A stretch of DNA of 64,000 bases from Pseudomonadales bacterium (GTDB lineage Bacteria; Pseudomonadota; Gammaproteobacteria; Pseudomonadales; Halieaceae). The position numbers were made by a program, and so were the translations under genes. The stretch spans positions 1-64,000 of the forward strand of contig JACKNO010000006.1 in the NCBI GenBank assembly GCA_024234815.1, given 5' to 3'. This document shows, piece by piece, positions 42,169-49,938 of the stretch; the stretch's first letter is position 1, and each line of letters opens with the position of its first letter. A model generated the notes under the pieces. The model saw only the letters and a list, made by a program, of their open reading frames with translations, was not told where the DNA came from and searched no databases.

Positions 42169-43668
42169 GTGGAGCAGAACAAGCAACAGACCGCCAGCAG
42201 CACGGAGCGGGAACTTCCGGCACTGTACAGCTATATCGACGGTGAGATGCTGGCGCCGGCAGTGAGCCGCGACAATACGCTGCGCGACCCCAACACCCGC
42301 GCCCCGCTGCAGGCGCAACTGTCCTGCTCACCGGAACAGGTGGAGACCGCCCTGGCCGCCACCCATGCCGCCTTCCAGGACGGCAGCTGGGAGAACACGC
42401 CGGTTGAGGAGCGCGCAGCCGTACTCGATCGCATCGCTGACGCGCTGGCTGAAAGCGATGTACGTGAGAGTATCGCCTTCGCGGACGCCATCACCACCGG
42501 TGCGGTGATCAATGTTACCCGGCGCATGGCCCAGCTGGCGCCGTTTGTATTTCGCGGCGCGGCCGAGTACATCCGGCAGGGCAACCTGGCGCACACCCTG
42601 CCCGGCAAGAATGGCAATGTGGAATATTTTCGCAGCCCCTGGGGACCGGCCCTGCTGGTGTCACCTTGGAACGGCCCCACCGCCATCGGCTCCCACAAAA
42701 TAGCCAGCGCCCTGGCCGCCGGCGCCCCGTGTATCATGAAACCCTCGGAATGGGCGCCGCACTCCGCGCTGCTGATGGCCCAGGTCATACACAAAATGGA
42801 CCTGCCGCGCGGCACATTCCAGCTCACCTGCGGCAGCCGCCATATCGGTGGGCAGATGGTCACGGATGCGCGCATCAAATCCATCTCTTTCACCGGCGGC
42901 ACCGCCGGCGGGCGGGTGATCGCCCAGGCCTGCGCCCATGATTTCAAGCCCACCCAGCTGGAGCTGGGAGGCAACAATCCGCTAGTGGTATTTGCGGATG
43001 CGGACCTGGAGCAGGCAGCCATCGGTATCACCTACGGCCTGACCAACCTGAATGCCCAGTGGTGTCGCGCCCTGGGTCGGGTGCTCGTGCACCGATCGGT
43101 GAAGGAGGCGTTGCTGGAACGCGTGACACACCAGCTGGCCGCGATCCGGCTTGGACATTCGCTGGATGAGAACTCCGATATGGGTCCGCTTATCCACCAG
43201 CAGCAGTACGACAGTGTGCTCGCGGAGGTGGAGCGGTTACAGAGCATGGGTGGCCGCGTCATCCAGGCCACCGCCCTGCCCGACCTCGCCGGCTACTTCG
43301 TTCCACCGACCCTGGTGGACAACTGCGACCCGGCGGATACCACCGAGGAGATCTTCGGTCCGGTAGCCACGGTCCACAGCTTCGACACGGATGAGCAGGC
43401 CCTGCAACTGGCCAACGGCACGCCCTATGGCCTGGCCGCCTATGTGTACAGCGCAAACGAGGAAAAAGCACTGGCGTTTGGCCGCAAGATCCGCACCGGT
43501 GGCGTCAAGATCAATGGCTACAGCCTGCTCTCACTCAGCCCGAGCGCTCCCCGGGGCGCCTGGGGCCTGTCGGGGCTGGGCGAGGAAGGTACCGGTCAGT
43601 CGATAGAATTTTTCACCGGCGCCCGGGTCGTGGGCGTCTCGCAACAGGACCCGCTGGGCGGGCGCTGA
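42169..43668 (+). CDS. Aldehyde dehydrogenase family protein
   Basis: This NAD(P)-dependent aldehyde dehydrogenase has about 499 residues from GTG 42169, which is preceded by AAAGG. Motifs include VSPWNGPTAIGSHKIASALA, the cofactor-loop SFTGGTAGGR, the general base Glu in LELGGNNP and the catalytic Cys in NAQWCRALGR. The C-terminal EIFGPVATVHSFDTDEQAL and KINGYSLLSLSPSAPRGAW are also typical. The residue before the Cys is Trp, unlike the usual GQxC. It is divergent from aceE. The substrate is unknown. Confidence 0.92.
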   Translation: MEQNKQQTASSTERELPALYSYIDGEMLAPAVSRDNTLRDPNTRAPLQAQLSCSPEQVETALAATHAAFQDGSWENTPVEERAAVLDRIADALAESDVRESIAFADAITTGAVINVTRRMAQLAPFVFRGAAEYIRQGNLAHTLPGKNGNVEYFRSPWGPALLVSPWNGPTAIGSHKIASALAAGAPCIMKPSEWAPHSALLMAQVIHKMDLPRGTFQLTCGSRHIGGQMVTDARIKSISFTGGTAGGRVIAQACAHDFKPTQLELGGNNPLVVFADADLEQAAIGITYGLTNLNAQWCRALGRVLVHRSVKEALLERVTHQLAAIRLGHSLDENSDMGPLIHQQQYDSVLAEVERLQSMGGRVIQATALPDLAGYFVPPTLVDNCDPADTTEEIFGPVATVHSFDTDEQALQLANGTPYGLAAYVYSANEEKALAFGRKIRTGGVKINGYSLLSLSPSAPRGAWGLSGLGEEGTGQSIEFFTGARVVGVSQQDPLGGR

Positions 43669-43672
43669 AGCA

Positions 43673-43717
43673 AGCCGCCAGCGGATGGCAGCGGGCCCGC
43701 TGTCGCACCCGGCGGCT
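43673..43717. repeat. Nested inverted repeats between convergent genes
   Basis: AGCCGCC (43673-43679) pairs with GGCGGCT (43711-43717), and inside lies the perfect palindrome CAGCGGGCCCGCTG (43689-43702). There is no T run. It lies between the aldehyde dehydrogenase and DUF2141 genes, which converge, and may act as a bidirectional stop or mRNA-end structure. Confidence 0.5.
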
Positions 43718-43738
43718 GACGGCGAGCCGGCAGGGAAT

Positions 43739-44203
43739 CTAGATTGCCTCTATCGAGATACGCTGGACCACCGGTTCGTTGCCTAGGGTAAACTTCGCAT
43801 CCTTGTATTTCGGCGGCCCGAAACTGGGCCTGGCGTTGTTTGACAGCGCCACGGGCTCCTTGGGAATCCCGATGAAATTGGTGTCCAGCTCGCCGTTGTT
43901 ATTGAGATCATAGAAAATGGAGATCGCGTACTCACCCGGCGGCAGTGGCAGTTCCGCCAGCACGAGTTCTCCCTCGAGGGCATCTGCTATGGCCACTTTT
44001 TCAGTCACTAAGGTATCAGCGCCCAACCAGCTGTCTTCTGAGTTGTATACGGAAATGTAGATGTTGCCACTGGCGTCACTCAGACCCGACAGTTCCAGCT
44101 TCACAACGCCTGTCTGCGCGGCACCGTCATCCTGGGAAAAAACATGGGCGGGGAATAGTGCCAGCAGAAACAGCAGGCTGTATCGGGCGAGGTGATTGTG
44201 CAT
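43739..44203 (-). CDS. DUF2141 secreted protein
   Basis: The 154-residue protein has a signal peptide (YSLLFLLALFPAHVFSQ) and the DUF2141 core: GNIYISVYNSEDSWLG, LPPGEYAISIFYDLNNNGEL and FIGIPKEPVALSNNARPSFG. This family consists of small periplasmic or secreted beta-sandwich proteins of unknown function, common in marine bacteria. It stands alone in its transcription unit. Confidence 0.85.
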   Translation of the reverse strand: MHNHLARYSLLFLLALFPAHVFSQDDGAAQTGVVKLELSGLSDASGNIYISVYNSEDSWLGADTLVTEKVAIADALEGELVLAELPLPPGEYAISIFYDLNNNGELDTNFIGIPKEPVALSNNARPSFGPPKYKDAKFTLGNEPVVQRISIEAI

Positions 44204-44366
44204 GTAATTTCTCCAGTTGCGTTGCCTGTGCCGTACAAACCGGCGGAACGGAATCTAATCACCGCACCGCGAAAAATACAACCGTTGGGAGTATCAGGTG
44301 GACACACAGGCTACTTGCACGGTACTGCAAGGCTGGGTCCGGGGTAAACCGGTGGCTAGCGGCCCG

Positions 44367-45611
44367 CTATCTCGGCTGCAGGTACAGCAGGGCATTCTCC
44401 TGATCAATCTCGAAACGGTAGTTGCGCAGCACGTTCATACCCAGCAGGCCGTCCACGCCGGCGCGTGGCTCATAATCCAGCACCGCCACCTCGATATCAT
44501 TGATGCGGGCATTCCCGAGTTCCAGGGAATCGACACTGAATACATCGCCGTGGGTTATGCCGCTGGCCGTATTGAAGAGGCGCGACCCCCTGCCCTGAAA
44601 CGAGGCGGAACTGATGTTGTCGAAGCTGGACCTGGATATAGACGTGATCGATGCGCCGGTATCGATCATCAGGACCAGTCGTTCACGATTGTTCAGCCGG
44701 GTTTCCACCAGGAAGTGGTCGCCCTGGCGCATTAGCGGTATGGCGTTCGCGGGAACGGGTTCCGCCTCCGGCTCCGGCGCAATCTCCGCCAGCTGCGAGT
44801 CTATGGCCTGCGTCCAGCGCGGGTCCAGTTCATTGTCGCTGGCGCGCAGGGCCAGCAGCATATCGCGGCTGCGGCCAGGCTCGCCAATAGTGCGGTAAAT
44901 CATGGCCTGCCGGAAAAGAAACGCGGGCTCGGTTACGCCAACAGCCTCCACCAACTCGTAAAATCCCAGCAATTCAATCCAGCGCTGCTGTGGCGCCAGG
45001 TAATCATCGGTGGATTTGACCAGGCGCCGCAACGCCAGGGACACCTGCTCACGCTGGCCCGCCTGGTAAGCGTAGGTATTGGCCATATGCAGGACCTTCA
45101 CCGCTTCTTCGGGAAAACCCTGCTGCTGCTGGTATTGCGTGAGTAACAACAATACGGGGATGTCATCGTAGTAGGTCGCCAGCCAGACATCGACGAGGCT
45201 GGTAAAGACGCCCTCACGACATTGCCGCAGGCAAGTCTGCAGATAGTCTTCCAGCGCCGGTTTGAGCAACACCTGGTAACCCTCGCCAAAATCCAGGGCC
45301 TGCTCGTAATACGCCACCGCCTGCTCGAAATCCTGCCCGGCGAGCAGGTCCCGAAAACTGGAGACGCTTACCGTTGTGTCAATTTCGGGTTCCGGGCGTG
45401 GCCGCTGGCCAGCTGCTCCCTGCGGCCCGGGCGGCACTGCCCGGGTGGCCGCCTCGAAGGCTACACCTGCGGCGGCGTCGGCTGACGCGCCTGCCTCGAA
45501 CGCCGCCATGTCGGCTGGCGCGACAACAGCCGCCGGACCTCGCAACCACCAACCCAGCGCGACCCCGGCTAGCAACAGAACGACACTGGATAGGCAACGC
45601 ATCATCCGCAA
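44367..45611 (-). CDS. Membrane-anchored retropepsin-like aspartic protease with TPR-like region
   Basis: The 414-residue protein has an N-terminal TM anchor (LSSVVLLLAGVALGWWLRG), a Pro/Ala-rich linker, a helical TPR-like region (about 95-280) and a C-terminal retropepsin domain. The active-site motif VLMIDTGASITSIS has the catalytic Asp at residue 317, and GLLGMNVLRNYRFEID is the matching C-terminal signature. As a single-domain enzyme it should dimerise. The topology puts the protease in the periplasm, where it may process envelope proteins. Confidence 0.85.
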   Translation of the reverse strand: MRMMRCLSSVVLLLAGVALGWWLRGPAAVVAPADMAAFEAGASADAAAGVAFEAATRAVPPGPQGAAGQRPRPEPEIDTTVSVSSFRDLLAGQDFEQAVAYYEQALDFGEGYQVLLKPALEDYLQTCLRQCREGVFTSLVDVWLATYYDDIPVLLLLTQYQQQQGFPEEAVKVLHMANTYAYQAGQREQVSLALRRLVKSTDDYLAPQQRWIELLGFYELVEAVGVTEPAFLFRQAMIYRTIGEPGRSRDMLLALRASDNELDPRWTQAIDSQLAEIAPEPEAEPVPANAIPLMRQGDHFLVETRLNNRERLVLMIDTGASITSISRSSFDNISSASFQGRGSRLFNTASGITHGDVFSVDSLELGNARINDIEVAVLDYEPRAGVDGLLGMNVLRNYRFEIDQENALLYLQPR

Positions 45612-45681
45612 GTTCCGCTTAAACTACGCTTCGCGACAATGCAAACGCGACGCCGATAAAACACCGCGATAGCCGGTCGCT

Positions 45682-45882
45682 TCAAACACGCGTTCGAATC
45701 AGCACCTCAAGTTTTAGCAGGCAGGCAAACACCATCAGCCCCGTACCGGCAACAAACAGGCTGGTGATTTCATAGTTAGCCAGGTAGTAGCCGCCCGCGA
45801 TCCGCGCCATGCCCGATACGGCGCATACCAGCAGGCCAACCAGGCCGGCGACGGTTCCCAGGTGATTCATCAATGTATTCAT
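45682..45882 (-). CDS. Small membrane protein (66 aa)
   Basis: Two hydrophobic helices (about 8-28 and 40-60) and a basic C-terminus make this a small inner-membrane protein. It precedes or follows no obvious partner, but it lies in a run of envelope genes on the same strand. No family is recognised. Confidence 0.5.
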   Translation of the reverse strand: MNTLMNHLGTVAGLVGLLVCAVSGMARIAGGYYLANYEITSLFVAGTGLMVFACLLKLEVLIRTRV

Positions 45883-45963
45883 AGCAAGCCTCGCAGCATC
45901 AAACGGTAAAGGAGATCAGGAAATCCAGGCGCTCTGATCGGCTGCGCCGGGATTCCGCGCGTG

Positions 45964-46242
45964 TCAACTTCCAGGCCTGTCGCCAGCACTGGAGGCACTC
46001 GCATTCAATGCGTTATTGGTACGGAAAAAGCGGAATACACCGAGCAGAAATACCAGGCCGCCGCTGACCACGAGCAACCAGGCCACCAACAGGTAGGTCG
46101 GGTGGCTGGAAAAAAACTGGAAGAGAACTACACCCGCGGCGATGAGTGAGAGCGCCGTGCGAACATATGCCAAAAACGTGCGCTCGTTGGCAAGGCGGGT
46201 GCGCGCTAACGCCAGATTGTCACGAATATCACTGCTGTCCAC
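45964..46242 (-). CDS. DUF202 (YidH-like) membrane protein
   Basis: The 92-residue protein has the DUF202 signature near its start, LALARTRLANERTFLAYVRTALSL, and two TM helices. Members are small inner-membrane proteins of unknown function. It is in a series of minus-strand envelope genes. Confidence 0.85.
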   Translation of the reverse strand: MDSSDIRDNLALARTRLANERTFLAYVRTALSLIAAGVVLFQFFSSHPTYLLVAWLLVVSGGLVFLLGVFRFFRTNNALNASASSAGDRPGS

Positions 46243-46410
46243 TCGGTATTCACCCTGAGACTTCCGCTGGGCCGCGAACTGGTATTGTAGTTCGGCTCGC
46301 GCTGCGCACGGGATCGCGGACCCAGCAAGGTCGCGAACCGGCGACCGTCAGCCTAGTCTATCCGAGCGTGTGGGATTTATCACCCGCTGGATTCACAGGG
46401 CGATGCCGCC

Positions 46411-47376
46411 CTATTGGCCCCAGCGCATCGACAGGCCCTGGCCCGGAGCTTCTGCTCCCACGGCCCCGGCGACACCCTGTTGCACAGCGGCCCCCATGAC
46501 ATCCTTGAGCCAGGACAGGGGCTCTTTCGGCGTATAGTCCCAGAATTCCTCGATCCCGAACTTGTCCCGGGATACGGTGCGGACACTGCCATAACCGTCT
46601 ATCAGACCAAGTTCCAGCGCCTGGCCGCCATTCCAGATCAGGCCGCTGTACAGTTCGGGCGATCTCTTCAGCTTGTCCCCGCGGCCAAACTCAACCGCCG
46701 CGATAAAATTCTGGTGGACATCGCCCAGCACACCCTTCCAGAACAGGGCTTCCCCTTCTTTCACCGGCATGAAAGGATCGAGAAAGGTCTTGTGCTCTCC
46801 AGAGGTGAACTGGCGTCGCTCCACGCCGATTTTTTCTATCAAGCCGGTATAGCCAAAACCCGCAGCGGTGACCCCGATGGAACCTACCAGGCTTGATTCG
46901 TTGGCATAAATCTCGTCAGCGGCGGCGGCCACAAAATACGCCCCCGATGCGCCAATGTCGCTGATTACCGCGTACACGGGCTTCTGGTGCAGGGCCTTTA
47001 GCCGCAGGATCTCATTGTAGATATAACTGGATTGCACCGGGCTGCCACCCGGACTGTTTATGGCAATCATTACAGCCTTCGCCTGCTCCTCCTCGAACGC
47101 AGCCCGCAGGGCGGAGTTCACCGGGCCGGCGCCAGCGGGTTTACCCTCGGCGATCACGCCACTGAGACGCACTACCGCGATATGCCCATCCGCTGGCGGC
47201 TGCCAATCCCAGTACGCTCTCACACCGGCTACGGATATCACCGCAAGATAGGCGACGCCCAATAGCTTGAAGAGAATGCCCCAGCGATGTCGGGATTGCT
47301 CCAGCGCGGTGACCTTCTCCAGGTTGTCCAGTTGCCGGCGCATCAGTTGCTGATTGTCAGGAGAGATGTCAGTCAT
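46411..47376 (-). CDS. sppA: Signal peptide peptidase SppA-type (S49 family) protease
   Basis: The 321-residue protein has one N-terminal TM anchor (about 33-54) and a single S49 domain. The expected catalytic pair is present: Ser144 in IGASGAYFVA and Lys196 in FTSGEHKTFLD, with the binding loop INSPGGSPVQSS at 106-117 and SSLVGSIGV at 161-169. It degrades cleaved signal peptides in the membrane. The short single-domain form resembles the 36K type rather than the 67K E. coli enzyme. Confidence 0.9.
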   Translation of the reverse strand: MTDISPDNQQLMRRQLDNLEKVTALEQSRHRWGILFKLLGVAYLAVISVAGVRAYWDWQPPADGHIAVVRLSGVIAEGKPAGAGPVNSALRAAFEEEQAKAVMIAINSPGGSPVQSSYIYNEILRLKALHQKPVYAVISDIGASGAYFVAAAADEIYANESSLVGSIGVTAAGFGYTGLIEKIGVERRQFTSGEHKTFLDPFMPVKEGEALFWKGVLGDVHQNFIAAVEFGRGDKLKRSPELYSGLIWNGGQALELGLIDGYGSVRTVSRDKFGIEEFWDYTPKEPLSWLKDVMGAAVQQGVAGAVGAEAPGQGLSMRWGQ

Positions 47377-47559
47377 GGCTATTCACCCAAAGTGGAATAG
47401 CAAAGCTTACCGCGTAAGCTCCCGGGATGCGGGCCCTAATTGCCGAAATGTGAGGTAAGTCGCGACCCGGATGCCAAACTCAGGCGCCAGTTCCTGCCCC
47501 GACAACGCCGGGCGGGCTGCCGCGCAAGGCCCCGCGCGGAGTGGACCAGGGGCCGGGCC

Positions 47560-48045
47560 TTAGGGCGTTAACATGGGCAGTAAACTCACAAACTGGTAAC
47601 ACACAAGGCAACAGTAGATATTGAAAAAGACTGTGAGCAAAAAGCCGGTACGGATAACGCGCAGCAGATAGGTCCGCGCCAGATACACCAGCATGAGAAT
47701 ACTGATACCCGTCATGAGTATCTTGCTGATTGCGAAGGTGGCGGCGCCGCCGCCAAGCGCCTTGGCCATGACAGGATTGACTTCCACCATGCCGCGCTCG
47801 ATCAGTTGCAAGGTCATGAAAGCATCGACGCAGCTCAGGATCATGATGCCCAGCGCCAGGAAGAACAACCAAGGGTGATGCCAGTCTATGAACAGGCTCC
47901 CGGCGTCCTCCGGACGCCGCAAAGCCCGGCGCTTGGAATACAGGAACCCATACACCACCGTACGCCAGCTGAATGTGCGCCTGTCCGTGGATGCCCTGCG
48001 CTCGCAAATGGCTTCGCCCGCGCGCATCTGTTTATTCAATCCCAC
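47560..48045 (-). CDS. DUF5658-like membrane protein
   Basis: The 161-residue protein has a basic N-terminal third and then three or four hydrophobic helices. FLALGIMILSCVDAFMTLQL followed by GMVEVNPVMAKAL matches the DUF5658 pattern, with the conserved D-A-F-x-T and E-x-N-P-x-M residues. No function is known. The unusually Arg-rich start (CERRASTDRRTFSWR) may be cytoplasmic. Confidence 0.7.
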   Translation of the reverse strand: MGLNKQMRAGEAICERRASTDRRTFSWRTVVYGFLYSKRRALRRPEDAGSLFIDWHHPWLFFLALGIMILSCVDAFMTLQLIERGMVEVNPVMAKALGGGAATFAISKILMTGISILMLVYLARTYLLRVIRTGFLLTVFFNIYCCLVCYQFVSLLPMLTP

Positions 48046-48194
48046 AGGAAGTGTACATGTCAGTTACCCCTTGACTGGCGAGGTAGTCGCCCCTGCAGTA
48101 TTTAGAGCAATATCCGTGCCACCCCTGAACACACGGGGCATTCAGCGGCTTTGGGGGGAAGTTCCGGGCGCGAATGTAAAAAATACTGACGTGG

Positions 48195-48707
48195 TCAGAC
48201 AAAGCTCAGCTGGTAGAGCCCCAGTGTTACGTCCGCAGACAGCACCTCGTGCACCCGCTCAAACTGGAACCCGAGTTTCGCCAGCAACTTGATGCATGCG
48301 GCGTTCTCGGAGGTGGTGATGGCGACGATTCGCGGCAACTCGAGTTCATCACTGGCGAGGCTGATAAAGCTGCGCGCAGCCTCGAAACCGTAACCCAGTC
48401 CCTCGTATGCCGGGAGATAGCCGAAGCCCAGGTCAACCTCCTTGAGCGTTTCGCGCTTGATCAGGCCGCAGATACCGATGGGCGTCGAGTCGGACTTCAG
48501 CTCCACCAGGTGCAGGCCCAGATGCCTGGTCTGGTACATTGTTAGTATGGAGCTGGCTATGAAGCGGCGCGCGTCCTCCTCCACCTGGAAATTCTTGTCC
48601 GCAATGAAGCGCTTGAAAGAAGCCGTGTTGTACAGCTTGAAAATGAACGGGGCGTCAGCTTCGGTGATCTTCCGAAAGCGCAATCTCGATGTTTCAGTGG
48701 CGGCCAT
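48195..48707 (-). CDS. GNAT acetyltransferase, RimJ/RimL-like
   Basis: The 170-residue protein begins ETSRLRFRKITEADAPFIF, the standard start of RimJ/RimL-type enzymes, and continues with VDLGFGYLPAYEGLGYGFEA as acetyl-CoA motif and ENAACIKLLAKLGFQFERV. These enzymes acetylate the N-terminus of proteins or small amines. ATG 48707 overlaps the TGA of the upstream gene by one base, and a GTG three bases earlier is also possible. It is the last gene of a coupled trio. Confidence 0.88.
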   Translation of the reverse strand: MAATETSRLRFRKITEADAPFIFKLYNTASFKRFIADKNFQVEEDARRFIASSILTMYQTRHLGLHLVELKSDSTPIGICGLIKRETLKEVDLGFGYLPAYEGLGYGFEAARSFISLASDELELPRIVAITTSENAACIKLLAKLGFQFERVHEVLSADVTLGLYQLSFV

Positions 48708-49390
48708 CACTCACTCCCGCAATCGCGTTGCAACCAAATATCCCAGTGTTGCTGCGGTGACTGACGCCACTGGTAGCGCAACAACAGCTTGTCCTCGGCC
48801 AGCCAGAATTCGGTACCCGGCCCGTACTGATCGCCCAGGTATTCACAGCGGCGGCAGCGGACGCTGGCGCCCGCCAGTTCCAGCTCTGCATCCGTCTCCA
48901 GTACCCTGGCCTGGCGCTCGCTCGATACTGGCAGCAGCAACCTGGAAGTCAACGCCGGGTTCCCGATAAACGGGAGCACAACCACGCCCCGGCCGCCCTG
49001 CTCCAGCAGGCTCGCTATCAGCGGTCCGGTGAATATACGCATCAGGGGAAACAGCAGCGGCGCGACCCCTTCCGCAGGGAAGACTACCTCCTCGCTCTGC
49101 CCCTGCTCCCCGGCGACGGTACGGTTGACCACCACACGATCCGCCAGCAGTTGATAGCTTGAGCGCAGTTCGTTTTGCCCATCACTGCGCCAGACGACTT
49201 CGAACTGCGTCACCTGTGCGCCGGCAACAAGCGCATCCACCACGATTTCGACGCCGGGGGCGCTGCGACTGCTGCTGATGCGGCAGGCGCCGGAGCCCTG
49301 CGGATGCCGCTGCCAGCGCTCTTCGACACCCACCGGCTCGCCATTCAGCCGGTAATGGTAGACACCTGAATCAGGAGTGCCCGGGGGCAT
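48707..49390 (-). CDS. Hypothetical protein between VOC and GNAT genes
   Basis: The 227-residue protein has no signal peptide and no TM helices. It is beta-rich, with a duplicated look typical of DUF-type lipid- or ligand-binding folds (VYHYRLNGEPVGVEERW; EFWLAEDKLLLRYQWRQSPQ). It overlaps the VOC gene upstream by 20 bases and the GNAT gene downstream by one, so all three are translated together. No family is named. Confidence 0.65.
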   Translation of the reverse strand: MPPGTPDSGVYHYRLNGEPVGVEERWQRHPQGSGACRISSSRSAPGVEIVVDALVAGAQVTQFEVVWRSDGQNELRSSYQLLADRVVVNRTVAGEQGQSEEVVFPAEGVAPLLFPLMRIFTGPLIASLLEQGGRGVVVLPFIGNPALTSRLLLPVSSERQARVLETDAELELAGASVRCRRCEYLGDQYGPGTEFWLAEDKLLLRYQWRQSPQQHWDIWLQRDCGSE

Positions 49391-49853
49391 CGCCAGCTTC
49401 CGCGGGATATTCGATCAGTTCAATAACCAGGCCGCCTGTGGTCGCCGGATCCAGGTACACCATCTTCCTGTCGCCGATAGCGACAACGCCGTCGGGCGTC
49501 ACATGCCCGGGGCGTACTCCACCGCCCGCCAGTACCTCGACCGCGGCTTCGATATCATCTACCCGCCAGGCCACATGGTTGATACCCGCGCCACCGGAGG
49601 GCATGTCCAGCAGCAGCCTGCGAAAGTGCTCCGAACAGGGCTCTATCAGCTCGAATTCCAGGCCCCCGACCCGGAAAAAGGCAAATCGCGTCAGCGCCTC
49701 CACGCCGGGGGCGGGCTGGTAACTGACATCACCATCCTCGAGGCCATACACCCGTGCCGCATTGGCCACGGCCTCGTCGAGCGAGGACACGACAAAGCCG
49801 ACGTGCGCAACGGCAATGATGCGGTCTTTCAGAAGTTGCAGCGCTTGGCTCAT
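49371..49853 (-). CDS. VOC-superfamily protein, methylmalonyl-CoA epimerase-like
   Basis: From ATG 49853 the product has 160 residues in two beta-alpha-beta-beta-beta modules: AVAHVGFVVSSLDEAVANAA and INHVAWRVDDIEAAVEVL. Metal-ligand positions are His in AHVGF, Glu in FELIEP, His in NHVAW and Glu in VIELIEYP, as in glyoxalase/epimerase-type enzymes. The pattern is closest to methylmalonyl-CoA epimerase, but other isomerases of this fold fit as well. It heads a coupled three-gene set. Confidence 0.85.
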   Translation of the reverse strand: MSQALQLLKDRIIAVAHVGFVVSSLDEAVANAARVYGLEDGDVSYQPAPGVEALTRFAFFRVGGLEFELIEPCSEHFRRLLLDMPSGGAGINHVAWRVDDIEAAVEVLAGGGVRPGHVTPDGVVAIGDRKMVYLDPATTGGLVIELIEYPAEAGDAPGHS

Positions 49854-49938
49854 CTTGGCGATCTCCGTGGCGGAAGTGCAAGTGTAGCAGCGGGCTCCTC
49901 CCCGCAGCACCCGGATCTGCCAGCGTCGCGAACAGCGC

